Source: Sphingosinicella soli
GTDB lineage: Bacteria; Pseudomonadota; Alphaproteobacteria; Sphingomonadales; Sphingomonadaceae
Direction: 5' to 3'
DNA: 64,000 bases
NCBI RefSeq assembly: GCF_014199685.1
Contig: NZ_JACHNZ010000004.1
Span: 51,703 to 115,702, forward strand
Each line of letters starts with the position of its first letter. Positions within the stretch are counted from its first letter, which is position 1. The notes below the pieces were generated by a model that worked only from the letters and a program-made list of their open reading frames with translations, ran no database searches and was not told the origin of the DNA. Shown here piece after piece: positions 20,882 to 28,757 of the stretch. Position numbers and translations under genes: made by a program.

Positions 20882-23089
20882 TCAGAACTTGTGACCGACC
20901 GTGACACCGTAGGTGCGCGGCGCGGAGATATGATTGTAATCGAACCCGAAGCCCGCGAGCAGATCGACGCGCGAGGTGAAGTAGAATTCGTTGCCGAGAT
21001 TCTTGCCCCAGATCGACGCGTTCCAGCGCCCGTCCGCCGTTTCGTAATCAATGTGCGCGCCGAGAATGGCGTAGCTGCCCTGCTGCAGGCGCGGGACGTT
21101 CAGCACTTCGAAATACTGGCTCGACGAATAGCTGACGTCGCCGTGCAGGCTGAGCTTGCCGGAGTTCGAATCCATGACCGTAAGATCGACCCCGCCGTTG
21201 AAGGTGACGGAAGGCGCGTTCGACAGTTCATTGCCCGAAACGTCAGCGCCGCTCACCGTGCCGACCTTGATCTTCGAATCGAGCAGGCCGAGCCCGGCGC
21301 GGAGCGACAGCATGTCGCTCGCCCGAACGCTGAGTTCGACTTCGCCGCCCATGATCCGCGATTTCGGAATGTTGAGCAGCGTCTGCGCCGCAGTCAGCGG
21401 GTCGACGTTGATGAACTGCTGGTTGCGGTAATCGTAGTAGAAGCCCGCGAGATTGAGCGTCACGCTGCGGCCCGCGAACTGGGTCTTGGCGCCGATCTCG
21501 TAGGCGTTCACCTCCTCCGGCTTTGCAATCGACAGCTCGGACGGATCGAAGAACGCCTGCGCGTTGAAGCTGCTCGCCCGGTAGCCCCGGCTGTAGTGCG
21601 CGTAGAGCAGATTGCCGTCGGCCAGCTTGAAATCGAGGCCGATTTTGCCGGAAATATTATCCGTGCTGTACCGCAGGTTCGACGGCGGAATCAGGTTCAC
21701 CACCAGAACGCCGTTCGGCCCCAGCGCATTCGATTCGAAATCCGTCTGCCGCCCCGTATCGTGCGTGTAGCGGAGGCCGCCGCGCAGAGTGATCGCGTCG
21801 GTGATATCGTAGTTCATGTCGGTGTAGATCGCGATGCTCTTCTTCACCTGATCGAAGCTGTTGGCGAACAGGCAGCCGAGCGGCAGGCCGATCGCGCAGT
21901 CCGCATCGGTGACGCCGGGAAGCCCGTCTGAATCGACATCCTTGGCGATTTCGAACGTCGTGTTGTTGAACACCTTCTCGCGGTTGTAATAGGCGCCGAG
22001 AATGAAATCGAACGGACCACCGGTGTCGCTCGTGAGACGCAGATCCTGCGCGAACTGGCTGGCCTTGTCGTAATAGGGGATTTCCAGCAGCTGCGTCGCG
22101 GTGCCGTCGGTATCTTCATAGAACGAGAGCGTGCCCTTGTCCCACGAGGTGATGCTGGTGACGGTGAGCGCATCCGACACATCGATGTTGCCGGTGAGCG
22201 CCAGCGAGTATGTGCGCGCGCGGCGGCGTTCGGTGACGTTCGCCTCAATCTCGCGCTTGCTAAGACCGGCGCGGTGGACCTCCGCAGGCTGCGCGTAGAT
22301 GCCGTAGTTGCGCGGGTTCTGATAGCTCGTCGAGCCGCGCAGCATGAAACGCACGCCCTCCGACGGTTCGAGCAGCACCGAGGCGCGTACCGCATATTCG
22401 CGCACGCCTGCGAGATCGGGTTCGCCGGGGAGCTGGTTCCTGAACCAGCCGTCGGCGCGCGCGAAGCTGAACGCGACGCGGGCGGCGGCCTTGTCGCCCA
22501 TCGGCACGTTGATCGCGCCGTTCGCGTCCATGCGGTTGTAATTGCCGTAGCCGAGATTGAGGTAGCCGCTCGTTTCGCCGAGTTCGGGCGCGCGGCTGAT
22601 GAGATTGACCGCGCCGCCCGTGGTGTTCTTGCCGTAGAGCGTGCCCTGCGGTCCGCGCAGAACCTCGACGCGTTCAAGGTCGTACATGGCGACGCCGAGG
22701 AACGCGAAATTGCCCTTGTAAACCTCGTCGTAATAGGTCGCCACCGGGCTCGACTGGTTGAGACTGTAATCCGACATCGAAACACCGCGCAGCGCGAAGA
22801 TCGGCGTGTTGTCGCCCACGATGCTGGTGAGCTGCAGGTTCGCGACCTTGGTGACGAGATCGTCGGCGGTCGTGACGCGGGATTTCTGCAACTGTTCGCC
22901 GCCGATTGCGGAAACCGAGATCGGCACATCCTGCAATCGCTCGGCGCGCTTGGTCGCGGTGATGACGATTTCCGTGTCGGCGGCTGCCGCGGTATTTTCC
23001 TGCGCGTTCGCTATACCGGCGGTGCCCGCAAGCAAGACCGGCACGATGGCGGCGGAAAGCGCCGCGCGTCCTGAAGTTTTCATGGTCAT
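20882..23089 (-). CDS. TonB-dependent outer-membrane receptor
   Basis: A 735-residue TonB-dependent receptor. It has a signal peptide ending ANAQ, a TonB-box-like EIVITATKR (near 38-46), a plug domain with VEVLRGPQGTLYGKNTTGGAVN (near 135), and a beta-barrel ending in the typical C-terminal aromatic (VGHKF). The start ATG at 23089 is preceded by AGGGGGAAG; a second ATG 6 bases later is possible. It lies 25 bases after the second cytochrome gene and 28 before the aldehyde dehydrogenase, so it is inside the operon. Uptake of the amine substrate is the natural guess, but such receptors also import siderophores, heme or copper complexes. Confidence 0.93.
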   Translation of the reverse strand: MTMKTSGRAALSAAIVPVLLAGTAGIANAQENTAAAADTEIVITATKRAERLQDVPISVSAIGGEQLQKSRVTTADDLVTKVANLQLTSIVGDNTPIFALRGVSMSDYSLNQSSPVATYYDEVYKGNFAFLGVAMYDLERVEVLRGPQGTLYGKNTTGGAVNLISRAPELGETSGYLNLGYGNYNRMDANGAINVPMGDKAAARVAFSFARADGWFRNQLPGEPDLAGVREYAVRASVLLEPSEGVRFMLRGSTSYQNPRNYGIYAQPAEVHRAGLSKREIEANVTERRRARTYSLALTGNIDVSDALTVTSITSWDKGTLSFYEDTDGTATQLLEIPYYDKASQFAQDLRLTSDTGGPFDFILGAYYNREKVFNNTTFEIAKDVDSDGLPGVTDADCAIGLPLGCLFANSFDQVKKSIAIYTDMNYDITDAITLRGGLRYTHDTGRQTDFESNALGPNGVLVVNLIPPSNLRYSTDNISGKIGLDFKLADGNLLYAHYSRGYRASSFNAQAFFDPSELSIAKPEEVNAYEIGAKTQFAGRSVTLNLAGFYYDYRNQQFINVDPLTAAQTLLNIPKSRIMGGEVELSVRASDMLSLRAGLGLLDSKIKVGTVSGADVSGNELSNAPSVTFNGGVDLTVMDSNSGKLSLHGDVSYSSSQYFEVLNVPRLQQGSYAILGAHIDYETADGRWNASIWGKNLGNEFYFTSRVDLLAGFGFDYNHISAPRTYGVTVGHKF

Positions 23090-23114
23090 GACTTCCCCCT
23101 TTTTGTTTCCCGAG

Positions 23115-23579
23115 TTACGTGTCGTCACCCTCCGCAAGAGCGTTGATCTTCGTCATGAGTGCGGCGCGCATCGCGGGCGCTTCGGTGCGCAGCGGCGCCT
23201 TGCGCAGCTTGCCGATTTCCGCAGCCGAATAGGGTTTGAAATCCGCAGGAACATGACCGGCGTCGAACCGGTAAAGCGTCCAGTTCAGGAGATCGGCAAG
23301 TTCGGCGTCACTGACCGGCGCCGTCGCCACGCCCGGCACGCGCGCCAGGTATTCGCGTCCGCCCGGCACATGCAGGAACTTCGCCACGATGCCCGCCATG
23401 GCAGGCGTCGTCTCGGGGGTTCCCGTCGCGTCGGGCCGGTGACAGCCCTGGCATTTCAGGATCCAGTTCTGCCGCGCGAGCGCGGGATTGGAAACGGCCG
23501 CTTCGCGAGAGACGCCCTGCGCGGCAAACCCCGCCCCGGCAATTCCGGCAAGGATCGCCGACGCAAGAACGCCGCGCAT
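23115..23579 (-). CDS. Periplasmic mono-heme c-type cytochrome (second of pair)
   Basis: A 154-residue exported protein with a signal peptide (residues 1-20) and one heme-binding motif CQGCH near residue 43. A long C-terminal part (KPYSAAEIGKLR and beyond) is not typical of small class I cytochromes. The start is taken as ATG at 23579, which overlaps the stop of the upstream cytochrome (TGATG). Probably an electron acceptor for, or a maturation partner of, the quinoprotein amine dehydrogenase (inference from context). No second CxxCH is present. Confidence 0.85.
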   Translation of the reverse strand: MRGVLASAILAGIAGAGFAAQGVSREAAVSNPALARQNWILKCQGCHRPDATGTPETTPAMAGIVAKFLHVPGGREYLARVPGVATAPVSDAELADLLNWTLYRFDAGHVPADFKPYSAAEIGKLRKAPLRTEAPAMRAALMTKINALAEGDDT

Positions 23580-24027
23580 CACTTGATCGCGGCTTTCAGT
23601 TCGGCCACCTGGCGCGGGGTCAATTTCGCGCCGCCGGCGCGGATGCCCGCAACTTCGGCAGCGGTGAAGCGCATCACTTTCCTGTCTGCCGCGGCGATGG
23701 CATCGAGCACATGATTGAGCACGGCGGCGACGTCGTCATCCTTCATGCCGCCCTGCGCGGGCATGACGCCGCGGTACGTCTTGCCGTCCACCACGAGCGG
23801 CCCGGAGAGGCCCCGCGTTATGGAAAGGACAGAAAACGGCGGCCGTCGGGTTTTGCGGCAAGCGCCGCAGGCTCGGTCTTCAGGGACGGGAAGGCGCCCG
23901 GGACACCCGCGCCGCTCGCAAGGTGACACGCCGCACAGCGCTTGTAGAGCGCGGGGCCGTCCGCAGCCTGCGCGGCGGCGGCGGGCACGGCCAGCAGAAC
24001 AGTGATGGCCAGCCGCCGCAGCATCAT
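23579..24027 (-). pseudogene. Mono-heme c-type cytochrome, apparently frameshifted
   Basis: The reading frame starts at ATG 24027, overlapping the small-subunit stop (ATGA). It encodes a signal peptide and a CAACH heme motif, and stops early at 23818-23820 after about 69 codons. The frame one base back continues from that point (SVLSITRGLSGPLVV onward) to a stop at 23579, giving a normal cytochrome C-terminal half including a GVMPAQ segment, where Met may be the heme ligand. The total is 449 bases, one short of a whole number of codons, so one lost base fits exactly, most simply near the A-run 23833-23836 (T-run on the coding strand). It could be a real mutation, a sequencing error, or less likely programmed -1 frameshifting. 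If restored, the protein is about 149 residues. Confidence 0.8.
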
Positions 24028-24575
24028 TTTTCCAGCGCGACGCCGAGGATGACGGCGGTCGAGCAATTGTAGATCGCGCTCGACGTGCCGAGGCACCAGT
24101 TGATGTCGTTGTTCTCCTGCGGGCGCACGACCGGCCGGTCGCCTTCGTTGCGGTTGCACAGACAGCGCCCGCACGAGGATTTGCCGCAGCAATCGTTGTA
24201 GCTGATGATGTACGAGCGGTTGTCCGCCGGGTTGAGGCAGGTGCCGATCCAGGTGATCGGCGACATTTCCGTTCCGGGCGGGCAGGTGCTCGCCGTGCCG
24301 CCGCAGCAAGAGCAGAGATAACCGTCGATCGCGCAGTAGCGCCAATAGTCGCACGACGCCTGATCGCCGGGATCCTGCGGATTGCCCGTGGGTTGCGGTG
24401 CAACGCCGCCGCCGCCGTGCGCGGGATTCGCCGCAGCATAGGCGCGCGAGACGGGGAGCACGGGGAACGCCGCCGCGCCGGTGATCGCGCCGCCGATCAG
24501 CGTCAGCATGCTGCGGCGCGAGGTGGTTTTCGCCACCCGCCGGGTGAGCGCTTCGGTGATCTTGTCGATGGCCAT
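24024..24575 (-). CDS. aauA: Quinoprotein amine dehydrogenase, small (TTQ-bearing) subunit
   Basis: A 183-residue small subunit of a tryptophan-tryptophylquinone amine dehydrogenase. A twin-arginine signal (SRRSMLTLIGG) precedes the mature part. The two tryptophans that form TTQ align at Trp109 (ITWIGTC) and Trp160 (INWCLG), and the maturation/catalytic aspartates at Asp84 (AIDG) and Asp128 (YNDCC). I count 14 cysteines, against 12 in methylamine dehydrogenase as I recall it; the CSCCGGT and CGKSSCGRC segments match my memory of aromatic amine dehydrogenase. That makes aromatic or arylalkyl amines the likelier substrates (inference). The ribosome-binding site is AGGGGGAAG. Confidence 0.9.
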   Translation of the reverse strand: MAIDKITEALTRRVAKTTSRRSMLTLIGGAITGAAAFPVLPVSRAYAAANPAHGGGGVAPQPTGNPQDPGDQASCDYWRYCAIDGYLCSCCGGTASTCPPGTEMSPITWIGTCLNPADNRSYIISYNDCCGKSSCGRCLCNRNEGDRPVVRPQENNDINWCLGTSSAIYNCSTAVILGVALEK

Positions 24576-24587
24576 GGCCGCTTCCCC

Positions 24588-25172
24588 CTATCGTTTCGCA
24601 AGAAAGTCCTGGAGCGAGGCGACGCCGCGCTCCTTGGCTTCGAACAGGCTTTCGAGATGCTCGCGCGTGTTGACGAGGCCGAGCGAGGCGATCCTGCCGT
24701 CTTCGCCGATCAGCACCGCATAAGGCAGCTTCGACACGCCGAAGCGGCGGCCGAGATCCTCGGACAGCACGTAGGGGAATGCCGCGAGCCCTTCGGCCAT
24801 CATCAGGCGCCGGTGCGCGGCCTCTTCGCCGTCGCTGGCGAGGATCGCGTCGAGCCAGCCGCGCTCGGCAGCGGCGGCAGATTTGAAGACCGGCAGCAGC
24901 GTCTTGCAGATCGGGCAATCGGGCGAGAGGAAGAAGATCAGCTGGCTGCGGCCGCGCGCGCCGCCGATCACGACGGCGTCACCGCCGAGCGACTTCACAT
25001 GCATCTCCGGCGCAGCGTCGCCGACTTTCACGCCCTGATGCAGCGTCAGCGCGCCTGCGGGCGCGATGCGCTCGTGAAGCACGCCGACCTGCCGCGCGAG
25101 CGCGGCGACGAGCACGCCGAGAACGGCGACGGTGATCCAGAGCAGCACCTGCGAGACGAAAATCAGGCTCAT
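24588..25172 (-). CDS. aauD: Amine dehydrogenase accessory protein MauD/AauD (thioredoxin-like)
   Basis: A 194-residue membrane-anchored thioredoxin-fold protein. It has one N-terminal helix (about 4-24) and a periplasmic domain with a CPIC redox motif (SPDCPICKT, near 106), plus the cis-Pro region KLPYAVLIG near 150. MauD homologues are needed to form or isomerise the many disulfides of the small subunit. The ATG at 25172 overlaps the mauE-like stop (ATGA), and the small-subunit gene follows after 12 bases. Confidence 0.9.
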   Translation of the reverse strand: MSLIFVSQVLLWITVAVLGVLVAALARQVGVLHERIAPAGALTLHQGVKVGDAAPEMHVKSLGGDAVVIGGARGRSQLIFFLSPDCPICKTLLPVFKSAAAAERGWLDAILASDGEEAAHRRLMMAEGLAAFPYVLSEDLGRRFGVSKLPYAVLIGEDGRIASLGLVNTREHLESLFEAKERGVASLQDFLAKR

Positions 25173-25669
25173 GCGTGCCTCCAATGCGGATGGGGAATGG
25201 CCGCCAGTTCACCGGCGGCGGACTGCAGACTGAACAGCGCGAGCGCGGCGAACAGCGGCTCGGGCGACCAGGCGCCTGCGGGCAGCAGCGCCGCCGCAAT
25301 CGCAAGGCCCGAGAACAGAAGCGCGCGCGCCGGAGCAAAGACCCGGGGAGCCGCGGCGTGCGCGCCGAAGGTGCAACCGCAATCGAAAGCCTCGCCGCGC
25401 CGCCGCACCAGCAGCACGGCGTAGACAAGCCAGAGCGCTGCGGCGATGGCCGCGCCTGCCGGGCGCGTCGCAGCGAACAGCAGTGCGATCGCGGCAAGGA
25501 ACTCGGTCGCACCGGCGGCGGCGGCGAGCGCCTTGCCGAAGCCCGTGCCGGTGCCGGCAAGTCGCGCCGCCGCCGCCGCCATCCGGTCCTGCTGGAACGC
25601 CTTCTGCACTGCCGCCGACAGCAGCACGAGCGCGAGGAACAGCGCGATGCTGTCGCCCGCGAAGCTCAT
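25169..25669 (-). CDS. aauE: Amine dehydrogenase accessory membrane protein MauE/AauE
   Basis: A 166-residue polytopic membrane protein with four hydrophobic segments and the family landmark FDCGCTFG (near 95), a cysteine pair facing the membrane surface. MauE-family (DoxX-like) proteins work with MauD in folding and transport of the small subunit. Start and stop both overlap neighbours (ATGA at 25666-25669 and 25169-25172), so B-E-D are tightly coupled in the order expected for mau and aau clusters. Confidence 0.88.
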   Translation of the reverse strand: MSFAGDSIALFLALVLLSAAVQKAFQQDRMAAAAARLAGTGTGFGKALAAAAGATEFLAAIALLFAATRPAGAAIAAALWLVYAVLLVRRRGEAFDCGCTFGAHAAAPRVFAPARALLFSGLAIAAALLPAGAWSPEPLFAALALFSLQSAAGELAAIPHPHWRHA

Positions 25670-26832
25670 TTGCCCGCCGCCGTCATGGTCATCGGGTCGT
25701 TCACGGCCTGTGCGACCGTGTGCAGGAAGGTGCCGCTGTTCGCGTCGTACACGTCGAGATTGCCGTCGGGCCGCGACGCGACGAGGTAGGGTTTCGCGCC
25801 CGCCGTCACCTCGATCGAAAGCGTGTGGTTCTGCATCGTGATCTTGCGCGCGACGGCTTTCTTCGCCGTGTCCGCCACCCAGACTTCGGTGCCGCCGTTC
25901 TTGTGGCTGCCCGCCGCGCCGTTCGGGTCCATCAGCACATACACATGCCCCGCCGCATCGGCGGAGGTCACCTGCCAGCCGCCGGGGCGCCAGCCCTTCG
26001 CGGCATCGCCCGGCACCATCGCGAACCCGCCGAGATCGCGGGGCTTGTCACCGGACAGATCGAAGCCGTGCAGCCTGCCCTTGAAGCTGACGAACCACGC
26101 GGTGCGACCCGCCATCGCGGGCATCATGAACCACGGATCATTATCGATGTCGTTGACGGCCCTGGTCGCCGTCGTCGATTTCGCCTTGCCCACCTCGTCG
26201 AGCAGCACGGTCATCATCGTGCCGTCGGCGCACAGCGACGTGAAGCCCCGCGCGCCCGTCGGATACGTCAGCATGCAGCCGGGCAGGTCGATGTCGCCGA
26301 GAATCGTTCTTGCTTCGAGATCGATCACCGTGACCGATGAGCCCGGCGTGAAATTGAACACGAGCATCCACTTCTCGCCATTCGTGAACTGCATCGCGTT
26401 CTTCAGCGTCACGAACATGCCGCGCTTGCCGCCGGGCAGGACGATTTCACCCTTGTGCGCCAGCGTCGCCTTGTCCCAGATCGAAACCACGTCGGTGCGC
26501 TCGCCGCGCGTCAGGCGCGAGAGGAAGGTTTCGCCCGCATAGATTTCGCTGCCCGTCGTGGACGGCAGCAGCGTGCCGAACTGCGCGACCGGGATCTGCC
26601 CCTTCACCGAAGACACCGGACTGGATACATCCACCAGTGCTGCACGCCCGTCGGGAATGCTCTTGAAGTGCAGGTCGTGCACGAAAACGAAGCTGTCGGG
26701 ATAGCGTTCGGGCAGCGTCTCCACGACCGGGATCGGTTCTTCGGCAAGCGGCTGCGGGAATGCCTGCTGCGCCTGCGCGTCGCTTGCGGCAAACAGCAAC
26801 GTGGCGGCCAGAAGCCCGGCGCGTCGTGACAT
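25666..26832 (-). CDS. aauB: Quinoprotein amine dehydrogenase, large subunit
   Basis: A 388-residue periplasmic beta-propeller subunit that holds the small TTQ subunit. A Sec signal peptide ends near AQAQQ. Repeated blade-like segments are visible, including SRLTRGERTDVVSIWD, which resembles the equivalent segment of aromatic amine dehydrogenase from memory, and GSHKNGGTEVWVAD near 300. Two adjacent ATG codons lie at 26835 and 26832; the second has better spacing from AGGGAGG. The frame extends to 26850 but without support. It is the first gene of the leftward operon. Confidence 0.88.
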   Translation of the reverse strand: MSRRAGLLAATLLFAASDAQAQQAFPQPLAEEPIPVVETLPERYPDSFVFVHDLHFKSIPDGRAALVDVSSPVSSVKGQIPVAQFGTLLPSTTGSEIYAGETFLSRLTRGERTDVVSIWDKATLAHKGEIVLPGGKRGMFVTLKNAMQFTNGEKWMLVFNFTPGSSVTVIDLEARTILGDIDLPGCMLTYPTGARGFTSLCADGTMMTVLLDEVGKAKSTTATRAVNDIDNDPWFMMPAMAGRTAWFVSFKGRLHGFDLSGDKPRDLGGFAMVPGDAAKGWRPGGWQVTSADAAGHVYVLMDPNGAAGSHKNGGTEVWVADTAKKAVARKITMQNHTLSIEVTAGAKPYLVASRPDGNLDVYDANSGTFLHTVAQAVNDPMTMTAAGK

Positions 26833-26890
26833 CATTCCCTCCCTCGGCATCGTCTTTCGACGAGTCGCACTTCCCTCAAATGCGGAAATG

Positions 26891-26934
26891 ATTTAGGTCT
26901 TATGTCCAAATTTTGTCAAGTGTACTAATTTGTC
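26891..26934 (-). promoter_or_regulatory. Candidate promoter/operator of the amine operon
   Basis: In the AT-rich gap between the large-subunit gene and the divergent TetR gene, the minus strand carries TTGACA (26919-26914), a perfect -35 consensus, with a weak -10 (CTAAAT, 26896-26891) 17 bases downstream. A TTTGTC direct repeat (26912-26917 and 26929-26934, plus strand) brackets the -35 and could be regulator contact sites. I found no clean TetR-type palindrome. Confidence 0.4.
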
Positions 26935-26982
26935 GGTTCAAGAACAGCACGCTATGCACCCGCAAGAGTCGAATGGAGTGCC

Positions 26983-27657
26983 ATGTTGCCTGAGTTCATT
27001 GTTCCGGATTTGAAAGTGGTGCCGCGCGAGGGCGGCTATGCGCGCGGGCAGGACGGCGTGGAGCAAATTCTCCGCGCGGCACTCACGATCCTGGTCGAGC
27101 AGGGCTTCGGCGCGGTGACGATGCGGGCGATCGCCAAGGCCTGCGACATGAAGCTCGGCAACGTCACGTATTACTTCCCGACCCGCGACGAACTCGTCCG
27201 CGCGCTCTTCGATGCCGTCATCAGCAGTTACGAGGAATCGTTCGAGGCGATCAGCCACGAGGAAGGCGCAAGCATCGACGCGCGCTTCGAAAATATCGTC
27301 CGGTTGATCCTTGAAGACATCACCACGAAGAAAACGACGCGCTTCTTCACCGAAATCTGGGCGCTCGCCAACCATGATGCGTTCGTATCCGAACGGATGG
27401 ACGAGCTTTACCGGCGCGCCCGCGTCGTGCTCAACGAACTCATCGCGGAGATCAACCCGGCGCTGCCGGAGGAGGAGCGCGAAACGGTCGCCCTGTTCAT
27501 TTCAGCATCGCTGGAGGGCACCACAATGTTTGCGGGCCATGACAAACCCTGGCGGCACCGCATGGACTGGCTGGAAACCATCGCCTGCCGCGCCTATCTG
27601 CCGCTCATCAAATCCTTGAAGCCCGGCGACATCCGAAAGCCTTCCACCGGGCAGTGA
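26983..27657 (+). CDS. TetR/AcrR family transcriptional regulator
   Basis: A 224-residue regulator with an N-terminal helix-turn-helix of TetR type (about 25-70; AIAKACDMKLGNVTYYFPTRDELV contains the recognition helix) and a helical ligand-binding domain. GGAG lies 4 bases before the ATG at 26983. It is transcribed away from the amine operon across a 150-base gap and is the obvious candidate to control it, probably released by an amine, aldehyde or acyl-CoA ligand (inference). The stop is 4 bases from the converging lipoprotein gene. Confidence 0.88.
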   Translation: MLPEFIVPDLKVVPREGGYARGQDGVEQILRAALTILVEQGFGAVTMRAIAKACDMKLGNVTYYFPTRDELVRALFDAVISSYEESFEAISHEEGASIDARFENIVRLILEDITTKKTTRFFTEIWALANHDAFVSERMDELYRRARVVLNELIAEINPALPEEERETVALFISASLEGTTMFAGHDKPWRHRMDWLETIACRAYLPLIKSLKPGDIRKPSTGQ

Positions 27658-27661
27658 GAGA

Positions 27662-28063
27662 TCAACATTTCCCGAAGGTCGTCGGCGCGCCGCCGTCGCG
27701 CGACACGGTCATCGTATTGGCGCTCGGATACGCAAGGGTCCACTCTTCGCGCGACCACTTGCCGCCGCTCTGGCAGACCATGCGCCGCATTTCATCGCCG
27801 CTCGCAACGTCGGGCGGCAGGATATCGCAGCGCATTCCCGCCTTGGTGAGCAGTTCGTCGTGCCAGAAACGCCACCAGCCTTCGGTGCATTGATCGGCGC
27901 TTTCCGCCCAGCGGCCGACGTAGCGCGGCGGGGGCGGCAATTGCACCGCAGGTTCAGCGGGCGCCTCCACTGCCGCCGTTGCCGCCTTTTCCGCAGGCGC
28001 GGGTTCAGGCGCGCTTCCGCAGGCGGCGAGCGCGGTGAGAAAGGCGATCGAGACGGTGCGCAT
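27662..28063 (-). CDS. Hypothetical lipoprotein
   Basis: A 133-residue protein with a lipoprotein signal (lipobox LAAC, Cys15), an Ala/Pro/Glu-rich linker, then a small cysteine-containing domain (DQCTEGWWRFW and MRCDILPP, ending FGKC) that looks like a compact disulfide-bonded fold. It overlaps the upstream gene by one base (TGATG). I do not recognise a functional family. Confidence 0.7.
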   Translation of the reverse strand: MRTVSIAFLTALAACGSAPEPAPAEKAATAAVEAPAEPAVQLPPPPRYVGRWAESADQCTEGWWRFWHDELLTKAGMRCDILPPDVASGDEMRRMVCQSGGKWSREEWTLAYPSANTMTVSRDGGAPTTFGKC

Positions 28064-28683
28064 CAGTCGCTGCCGAGCTTGCCGAAGCGGGCTTCGTATT
28101 CGGTGAGGCGTCCGCTTGCGAGCAGCTTCGCCTGCTCGAGCAGGTGATCCTTTTCGATCCGGCCCCGGAAGTTGTCGAGCTTGGCATCGACGAGCTTCAC
28201 CTCTTCGGGGCTCCAGTCGGCGATCTGCGCGAAATAGAAAATACCGATCTCGCGAAGCCGCGCGGCGAGACGGGGGCCGACGCCTTTCAGAAGCGAAAGA
28301 TCGTCCGTCGGGCCGATCGGCGCTTCGAGGAAGGTCGGCAGCTTGCGGCCCGGTTTCCAGCCGATTCCGGGGGTCGGCGCTGCGCTCGGCGCGCTGTCTG
28401 CCGGCAGTGTTCCGGGCGCTGCCGCCTTGCGCGCGGCCTTTTCGCGGCGCAGCCGATCGACTTCGTCGGCAAGCGGCTTCACCTGATCGCGCGCCGAGGC
28501 GAGATCCTTTTCCAACTGCGCGATCTCAGCGCCCGCACTCGCCAGCCGCGAGGCGGTCTGATCGTGCTCGGCCTGCACAAGCTCTAGTTTCGCGGTGCCG
28601 CGAAACAGCAGCCAGCCGAGCGCCAGCCCGATGACAAGGCCGGGCAGGCCGAATGTCAGCAGCGCGGTGATGTCTATGGGCAT
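28063..28683 (-). CDS. Membrane-anchored coiled-coil protein with C-terminal helix-hairpin-helix domain
   Basis: A 206-residue protein with one N-terminal membrane helix (about 8-28), a coiled-coil (about 33-85), an Ala/Pro linker, and a C-terminal helix-hairpin-helix-like domain (LKGVGPRLAARLREIGIFYFAQIADW, about 128-155). The last type is often annotated as flap endonuclease-1-like but lacks nuclease residues. It may bind DNA or a protein partner at the membrane. AGGA precedes the ATG at 28683. Function unknown. Confidence 0.75.
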   Translation of the reverse strand: MPIDITALLTFGLPGLVIGLALGWLLFRGTAKLELVQAEHDQTASRLASAGAEIAQLEKDLASARDQVKPLADEVDRLRREKAARKAAAPGTLPADSAPSAAPTPGIGWKPGRKLPTFLEAPIGPTDDLSLLKGVGPRLAARLREIGIFYFAQIADWSPEEVKLVDAKLDNFRGRIEKDHLLEQAKLLASGRLTEYEARFGKLGSD

Positions 28684-28757
28684 GATCCTGTCCTCGCTTG
28701 GCGTCCTTCCCGCGAACTGATAGCGCGGTCGCCGCCGAATCCAAGGAGACAATCGCG

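Noticed and set aside
23818..23840. Programmed -1 frameshift in the cytochrome gene as the leading explanation
   Set aside because: No convincing slippery heptamer in the right frame or downstream pseudoknot was seen. A lost base or error is simpler.
24024..26832. Methylamine dehydrogenase (mau) as the enzyme identity
   Set aside because: The subunit order fits both, but the small-subunit cysteine pattern and large-subunit segments look closer to aromatic amine dehydrogenase, and mauF, mauG, mauM and mauN are absent.
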